In this document: one piece after another, positions 4,661 to 5,638 of the stretch | Layout of the letters: the number at the start of each line of letters is the position of its first letter | Position numbering within the stretch: the first letter of the stretch is position 1 | Source of the DNA: an uncultured Actinomycetes bacterium | GTDB taxonomy: Bacteria > Actinomycetota > Actinomycetes > Nanopelagicales > Nanopelagicaceae | NCBI GenBank assembly: GCA_903839355.1 | Contig: CAIMBV010000244.1 | Coordinates: 1 to 5,638 of the forward strand | DNA length: 5,638 bases | Reading direction: 5' to 3' | Translations under genes and position numbers: made by a program | The notes under the pieces: generated by a model | Seen by the model: the letters and a program-made list of their open reading frames with translations, nothing else | The model's database searches: none | What the model was told of the DNA's origin: nothing

Positions 4661-5638
4661 CTAGATCTGATCCTTAATCTGAATTCGCAAAGTACGCGCT
4701 AAAGAGTCGCGTCCTTCAGATACCAATCTGCGTAACGTCTCGTGGGCATCTATACCGGCGCCATTTAACCAAGCATCTGTCTTATCGAGAGTTGACTGCG
4801 CAACCACAAAACGCGGGTACAAGCTCTTTACTGCTGAGCTCGCCATTTCGTATGAAGCGCGATTCCAAATTCCGAGTAGCGAATCAAAGTACGGATCGAC
4901 GTAAGCCGCTAAGAGTTCTACCTGGCGAGTGCGCATAAATCCTGCGCTGAGTGCTTCACGCTTAGAGGTTGAGATTTCATCTCCGATCAGGGCAGTCCAG
5001 GTCTCTGCCTTGATGACAGGGTCAGGGAGCGCCGCTATTGCCTGTGCGTGGCTAAGTTCGCCGGTAAAGGTTGGGTCCTTAGCTAGAGCCGCGTCGAGTT
5101 CGGCGCGAGTGATTGCGCCTCTCTCTGCCAAGATGTTGATGAAGAACCAACTCAAATCTCTATCAACAACGAGTCCCGGCACTCCACCGTCGAGCATGGT
5201 GCGCACAAAATCAATGTGCTCTGGCGTAATAGATAACGCGGCAAAGCAACGAGCCAATTGAAGTTGGATATCGCTACCAGGTTCTGCAGATTGAAGTGCC
5301 GGCAAAAGTTCAGAGGCAACGCGAGCCCGCAAATCGTTGCGGCGAGAAGGATCTGAGCCAATTTCGACGAGGGTGACCAACTCCGCTGTCAACGCTGTTA
5401 CCAAACTCAGAAGTGTCTCGGTTTTAAGTCCGTGCAAGGTAAGAGCTGTGAAGTCGTGAGTTGTGATCTCTGCATCGCGCCACATATCCCATGTCGCTTT
5501 CCAGGCAAGTACTCGCGCAATCGGATCGGTTATATCTCCCAGATGCTCCGTGAGAGTTTTTACAGATCGTTCGTCAAAACGGATCTTGGTGTAGCCCAGA
5601 TCTCCATCGTTGATCAACAGGAAGTCAGCAACTCTTTC
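4661..5638 (-). CDS. pepN: Aminopeptidase N (M1 family), C-terminal 325 residues, 5' part beyond window
   Basis: Reading the minus strand from the window edge, the open frame begins ERVADFLLINDGDLGYTKIR and runs to TAG at 4663-4661. The NDGDLGYTKIRFDERS stretch and the following WDMWRDAE match what I know of actinobacterial PepN just after the catalytic and beta domains. The rest is almost entirely helical (AEPGSD-x-QLQLARCFA, then VVDRDLSWFF), as expected for the ERAP1-C-like helical domain that encloses the active site. The zinc motif HExxH and the GAMEN exopeptidase motif lie in the missing part, so catalysis cannot be judged here. Family members are about 840-860 residues. The TTG at 5617 is internal, not a start. 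PepN removes N-terminal residues from peptides in the cytosol. The gene converges on the small membrane gene with a 48-bp gap. No frameshift is seen. Confidence 0.92.
   Translation of the reverse strand, partial: ERVADFLLINDGDLGYTKIRFDERSVKTLTEHLGDITDPIARVLAWKATWDMWRDAEITTHDFTALTLHGLKTETLLSLVTALTAELVTLVEIGSDPSRRNDLRARVASELLPALQSAEPGSDIQLQLARCFAALSITPEHIDFVRTMLDGGVPGLVVDRDLSWFFINILAERGAITRAELDAALAKDPTFTGELSHAQAIAALPDPVIKAETWTALIGDEISTSKREALSAGFMRTRQVELLAAYVDPYFDSLLGIWNRASYEMASSAVKSLYPRFVVAQSTLDKTDAWLNGAGIDAHETLRRLVSEGRDSLARTLRIQIKDQI

Noticed and set aside
5152..5361. Minus-strand 69-codon frame and plus-strand 110-codon frame at 4929-5261
   Set aside because: Both overlap pepN in other frames and show no domain or ribosome binding site.
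5615..5617. TTG as the start of a short 318-residue minus-strand gene
   Set aside because: The frame stays open to the window edge with conserved PepN sequence upstream of the TTG, so this is the interior of a longer gene.

Overview
The window looks like part of a small-genome, mid-G+C (about half by eye) Actinomycetota chromosome. A freshwater lineage such as Nanopelagicales (acI) or a relative fits the dense packing, short spacers, mixed codon use and the actinobacterial character of every protein, but the exact lineage is inference. It reads as conserved housekeeping DNA. I see no transposase, phage gene, CRISPR array, tRNA, rRNA or toxin-antitoxin pair.

Layout. Positions 1-1650 (+) hold ettA, an ABC-F translation factor whose first few codons lie upstream of the window. 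A 42-bp AT-rich spacer leads to 1693-3354 (+), an aglA-type GH13 alpha-glucosidase. Two bases after its stop comes glbO (3357-3737, +), a group II truncated haemoglobin. A 140-bp spacer with several inverted repeats precedes a GTG-started HNH nuclease-fold gene (3878-4408, +). It is followed by a 57-residue single-pass membrane protein (4439-4612, +), probably read from a leaderless transcript. A hairpin at 4595-4624 separates this from the convergent 3' end of pepN (4661-5638, -), whose catalytic half lies beyond the window.

Function. aglA and glbO form one translationally coupled unit that joins alpha-glucoside breakdown to an oxygen/NO-binding haem protein. The reason for that pairing is unknown. 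EttA acts on the ribosome and PepN in peptide turnover. The HNH protein and the small membrane protein have no assigned role. From memory, M. tuberculosis carries the same families close together (pepN, glbO, aglA and an ettA-type gene, around Rv2467-Rv2477c), so this is probably an old actinobacterial neighbourhood and not a recent acquisition.

Nothing here clearly amounts to a new system. The points most worth a second look are the structured leader of the HNH gene, the leaderless small membrane protein, and a sharp codon-usage break inside aglA that may mark a recombined segment.
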